A stretch of DNA of 64,000 nucleotides, from the NCBI GenBank assembly GCA_964007475.1, contig OZ023273.1:150270444-150334443 (forward strand), written 5' to 3'. Shown here one piece after another: positions 59,663 to 64,000 of the stretch. The notes under the pieces were generated by a model. That model saw only the letters and a list, made by a program, of their open reading frames with translations. It searched no databases and was not told the DNA's origin. Made by a program: the position numbers and the translations under genes. Source of the stretch: Hybos culiciformis (Eukaryota; Arthropoda; Insecta; Diptera; Hybotidae). The stretch's first letter is position 1. Each line of letters begins with the position of its first letter.

Positions 59663-62600
59663 AAGTAATAATAAACTTAAGAAGAAATGTCAATAAAGAA
59701 AAACTGGAGATTTAAATCACTTTAAATCAAAGACTTCATTTTATTATCTTCAAGCTTATTATTAGCGAGTTACTGGTTAATTAAATACATAGTAACATTC
59801 ATCGAGAACTGATTTGTGATCTAAATCCTAAATTTAAATGGCTTAAACTTTCTCATTTTCCTATTTTCTTTTTATTTATTCTAATTTTTTATTAATTTTT
59901 TATACATTGATTAAAATACAGACACTTTTCAATAATCAATAAAAAATATATTTATTTATATTATAATTATTTTCTTAAATATACTATTTTTTTTTTCATT
60001 TTATTGTTGCGAGTAAATTTTTATTAAAATAAAATAAATAAAAAAAAAAACAATTTTTATATTAACTATTCAGGATCAGGACCAATTATCGCTTTTTCAA
60101 AAGAAAATATCATGTTTTTCTTTTGAAAGAAAAAATTAAGGTTAATTAGGACGTCCAGTTCGATGTGATGAATGAAATATCTATGATGTTTTTTATTTCA
60201 TTGTTTTTAAATAATATAATTATGTTGATGATGAAGAAAAAAATGAAATTTTTTCTTTTTTTTTTTATGAAATGACTAATTGAAATAAAGAGAACCTTTT
60301 TATCAGAGATTTATAATTTATTTTTTTAATGACAAACGAATCATTGAAAACAAATTTGTTTATTTCATATTATATTGCGAAAAAGAAAGAAAGAAATATT
60401 AATGATTATTATAAGCTTTGAACTTAACGCAGTAAAATAATTATTAAATACAAAAATTGTTGTTCAATTATATTAATTCACAAATTTAAATAAGTATATT
60501 ATTAATAGACATAAAAGGACTGGTAATAAGCTCCAAAATAATTTTTTTTGACCAAGGCATAAAAATTGAATAAAAAAAGTTCGAGTCGTACTTCGATACT
60601 TTGAAAAAAAAATAAAACGGCGCGGCAAATTTCAATTTGATGTGTCAAATTTACAATATTACAAAAAAAAAAAACATGCGGGATACATGGAAGAAGAGAA
60701 ACTTCATAGTGTGCGGTTTTATCTGTAATGATGATTAATAATGTATAATTCTGTTAAAACAATTGCATTTATTTAATTTTATTTTATTCATTATTGTTAA
60801 TTATTTTCATTTCGTCTTACTTCGACGTCTTCTGTACAAATGCATAATTTTTAATTTTTTAATTTTTTTTCGGCTTGGATGTGAGTAAAAAATTATTTTT
60901 AAAATAATACATTTTTTTTTCATATTAGACACATTGTGACATGGAATCGTGACAAGGAATTTGAAATATTTTTATGAATTCACCCTAAATTGGTCACACT
61001 TCTTCTTTCTTGGTGTGAATCCATGTTTGGAAATACATGACTTAACTGGGATCAAAATATGATGATTGCATTTTGCTCAAAAGACGATATTAAGTCAAAA
61101 TGTACAAAGTTAACACATTTCCAATATTTTCATTCAACTTTAAACTCAAAAGTTTAATTAAATAAAGGTCTGTTCTGTTCCAATATAAAATTAATATCTC
61201 AATAACTTTAAAATAATTCCTTAAGATAATTTATGCTATCTAATAGATTTGAATTAAAAAAAAAAATAGAAAATATTATATTCACCGCACTTCTTTTCAA
61301 ATTAGCTTCTTTTTTTTTTATTTATACTTTTGCAAATTTTCTCTTTCAAATATCCTGATAAATATCTATGAAAATTTATGAGAAAATATTTATATCCTTG
61401 TTGCTTTGGAGATTTTGATGGAAATCTTTTATGATTGAAACAGATGTGACAACAAAGTATTTCCTTCTTTTCAATTTCTGTTTCTCGGTTAAATAAAAAA
61501 GTAAATACAGATAGGGCATGTTTTCTTTACCAAAGAAAATGAAATGTCCTGTCAAAATTATTTTATCATCACTAAGTTTTATGGTTATTAAGAAAGTATA
61601 AGATTATTTTTTGTTTAAAATAAATATTCGTTTATTTTGTAGAAATGTTAAGGTATATAAAAAGAAATTAATTTTGGTATCTTCAATACAGTTTTTTCTG
61701 GCGCTCTGGATCATGTCCTTTCTATATTATATATGTATATCTATATTTTTTAAAATTGTTGGTTTTTATAATTATGAAGTACAAGTGAAAAATTAAGAAA
61801 CTTTGGGGTTTTAAGAATTCATCATAAGCTGTTAAAATAGTGTAAATAAATCTCCATAATGTTAAAAATTATAATTGAAGTAAATTTTTAGAAGGATAGG
61901 GTTGATTGGTTGATTTTTTATAATCACAATAGATCAAAAAAAAAAATTCTGATAATAAGTTCATTAAATTAATCAGCCATCACTTAATTACTCAACATCC
62001 ATCACTTAATTACTCAGTCGTGAACTTAGTTTTTAGTGAAATTAAGAAATTTATAATAATAAAATAATTTCCTTTGCCCATGTAAAAAACACTATATCTT
62101 CCTTTAAGCTTTATTATTATCTATTTTATTTCAAATTAAAAAAAAAATTGTAGTATTTTCTTTAATGTACCAATTTGACGCACATATTAATTCTACATTA
62201 ATGATAAAAACATGTCACACATATTTTTTTCTGGAAATAGGAAAAAATAAAATAAAAATAGAATAAAAACTATCTTGAAAAAAAATTTGTACATCCTTCA
62301 TTTATATTTATTTTCAAATTTGAGTTGACATCCTGGATGGTTATAACAAGAGTAAAAAAAAAACTTTAAAAGATATATTAACACCCTTCTTTGTATATTT
62401 TTATCTTGGTCATAAGAGTAATGCCAAAAAAATAAAACGAGAAGAAACAAACTTGTTGCTTTTTATAGCAAAAATTTCTAAAATTTCTTGCAATATCCTC
62501 GTACCAGTAGAACACTGCCATACAAGTGATAAAATAGAATATTTTTGAATGCACTAAAATGGGGAATTAGATACTTCATGTGTATCGCCGACTGTCAAAA

Positions 62601-63439
62601 TTTAATTTTAGCACAATTTTTTTGAAAACTGTGTAATGGTAAGGGATTTTTAATTAAAAAAAAATTTTTAATTGCAAAGACCATGAAAACGTGAGCCTTT
62701 AACAGGAAAGTCTTACGAAAATGCTAATTAGTTTTTATAAGTAATATATACGTTTTAGAAAATAGCAAAATATTCGATGCATATTACTTTGTGTGCCTTT
62801 GATGCAGGAGAAAAAAAAAAGGATCAAAAAAGTTTTGTTCTTTTTTTTATTATCCCTTTTTTTTTTCAGAATTTAGAATTAAAAAATAACAGAAAAAAAT
62901 ATGTTTTGTAACGTTTGTGGCCTGTAGTGGTGTTATAGAAACACAAGAAAAAAAAAGGTGTTTATCCTTTATTATTATTATTATTATTATTTTTATTTTA
63001 ACACATTATTTTTTAAATTTTATACAATTTTTTCTTTTTTTTTTTAGCATAAATTTTTAAAAGGTATTAGGATGCTTTATTTTATTTTATTTTTTGTCCT
63101 TTTTGATGTGTGATGAATTTGAAAATTGGAAATGAATCATCAAAGGATAATGATGACATGTTTGGTTTTTCTCAATTTCATTTAAAATGATAAATGTTAA
63201 TAAATATTCTTATTATTTTTTTAGTAAGTAAAGGAAAAAAAAAAAAAAAGGGATCAAAAAAATATAATTATAATTTAAAAATAAAAACTGAAATGTAACC
63301 ACAGTTTTAAATCTTAATAAATTATATGGCACATTCGTAATCCATGGAATGGAGTGTATAATTTTACACTCTTTTTTAGCAGACTACAATTCATTATAAA
63401 ATCAAATTAAAAATTTTTTTTTTTAATAATTTTACTTAC
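59663..63439. other. DIP intron, right part, no gene seen
   Basis: AT-rich intron sequence with an (ATT)n run at 62969-62992 and a poly-A tract near 63237-63249. The 61611-61796 frame is hydrophobic low complexity without a motif. Confidence 0.5.
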
Positions 63440-63568
63440 AATCAACGCTAACTTTAATTCTCTTCGATACTGTTGGTGGCACTTGATTAGATGCTATACA
63501 TAAATAAGCTCCCATATCTAATCTTGAAATTTTTGTTATTTCTAACGTATCGCCTTCCCACTCATGAA
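63440..63568 (-). CDS. DIP exon, second half of Ig2
   Basis: A 129-nt exon, phase 1 at both ends: VHEWEGDTLEITKISRLDMG, AYLCIASNQVPPTVSKRI, KVSVDF. LDMGAYLC is the Ig F-strand with the second Ig2 disulfide cysteine, and the ASN(G/Q)VPPTVSKRI stretch is a near-diagnostic DIP signature. Acceptor 'caaacatcag', donor GTAAGT. The usual glycine before VPP is replaced here by glutamine. Confidence 0.96.
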
Positions 63569-63784
63569 CTGATGTTTGCAGAATATTAAAAAAAAAAAAA
63601 AAAAAAATTAAAAATAATAATTGAAATCAGAATAAAAAAAAAAGAATATTCAATTAAAATTGAAATAATGAAGAAAAAAATGTTCATAGAATATAATTTT
63701 TCTTCGTTGTCTTCTTTTTTTTTTTTTTTTTTCAATTAAAATGAAAATTGAGATATTTTTTTGTTTTTATATGTTATAATGTAC

Positions 63785-63943
63785 CTTCATAAGTTTTGCT
63801 TATAGAGATTTTTGAATTATCATCACGTTTCCATTTAACGGTTGGTTGTGGACTACCAGTTGCTCTACACCTTAATGATATATTTGAACCTTCTCGGACA
63901 ATAACATCGCTTGAACTTAATGAATCATCTATGTTGGGTGGTA
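63785..63943 (-). CDS. DIP exon, first half of Ig2
   Basis: A 159-nt exon with acceptor 'tttaacacag' and a weak donor (GAAG|GTACAT). It reads VPPNIDDSLSSSDVIVREGS, NISLRCRATGSPQPTVKWKR, then DDNSKISISKTYE. It contains the first Ig2 cysteine (LRC), the core tryptophan (KWK) and a sequon (NIS). The following intron is 216 bp. The preceding exon (Ig1) is beyond the right edge, because phase 1 at the acceptor requires one more upstream base. Confidence 0.95.
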
Positions 63944-64000
63944 CTGTGTTAAAATGAAATAATTTAATAAATCATTATTTGTATTTAATTATTTTAATTT

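Larger units (their letters stand above)
31194..63943 (-). other. DIP-family gene, 3' part (six exons; 5' end outside window)
   Basis: Gene-level entry. Exons in transcription order: 63943-63785, 63568-63440, 50865-50715, 50637-50495, 32083-31991, 31426-31194. Phases join without a break, and all introns are GT-AG. The product covers Ig2, Ig3, a short linker and a hydrophobic C-terminus; about 301 codons are visible. DIPs are neuronal surface Ig proteins that pair with Dpr partners in synaptic targeting. From memory, the sequence (LSNIND near the end, PPNIDDSL at the start) is nearest the DIP-epsilon/zeta type; the subtype is less certain than the family. Signal peptide and Ig1 should lie to the right. 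Confidence 0.9.

Overview
This is an extremely AT-rich, intron-rich animal nuclear window. Poly-A/T tracts, AT and AAT microsatellites, many small non-autonomous transposons and exons of a DIP (Dpr-interacting protein) immunoglobulin cell-adhesion gene all point to an insect. The order is not resolved. From memory, the third Ig domain looks closer to non-dipteran DIP orthologues than to Drosophila ones, which is only a weak hint. No bacterial operons, CRISPR array, rRNA or convincing tRNA gene were seen.

Region 1 (about 0.9-15.2 kb) is a tandem triplication. Each 3.8-5.9 kb unit carries one intronless minus-strand gene for a secreted, cysteine-rich protein of 242-261 residues. The pattern resembles the DUF1397 / 27 kDa haemolymph glycoprotein family (moderate confidence). 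The promoter (a TATAAAA box about 110-120 bp before the ATG), leader and signal peptide are nearly identical in all three copies. The mature parts differ almost only by amino-acid-changing substitutions. Copies 2 and 3 end in a hydrophobic tail; copy 1 has lost it by a one-base frameshift. The units also carry different mobile-element insertions, including two different insertions at one homologous spot that is empty in unit 3.

Region 2 (about 15.2-31.2 kb) has no convincing gene. It holds MITEs and foldback elements: a hAT-like element with perfect 8-bp target duplications and a foldback structure inside it, two copies of one palindromic MITE in opposite orientation, and a Harbinger-like MITE with a TAA duplication.

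Region 3 (31.2-63.9 kb) is the 3' part of a minus-strand DIP gene. Six exons with consistent splice phases encode Ig domain 2, Ig domain 3, a linker and a terminal exon with a GPI-signal-like hydrophobic end. The 5' exons (signal peptide, Ig1) lie beyond the right edge. Two introns are very long (about 18.4 and 12.6 kb) and contain three hAT-like elements (one with a decayed BED zinc finger), an exact 455-bp tandem duplication, a foldback and microsatellites. One weak candidate split reading frame lies on the opposite strand inside the 12.6-kb intron.

The most interesting system is the rapidly diversifying three-gene array, which behaves like a secreted effector or defence family under diversifying selection.
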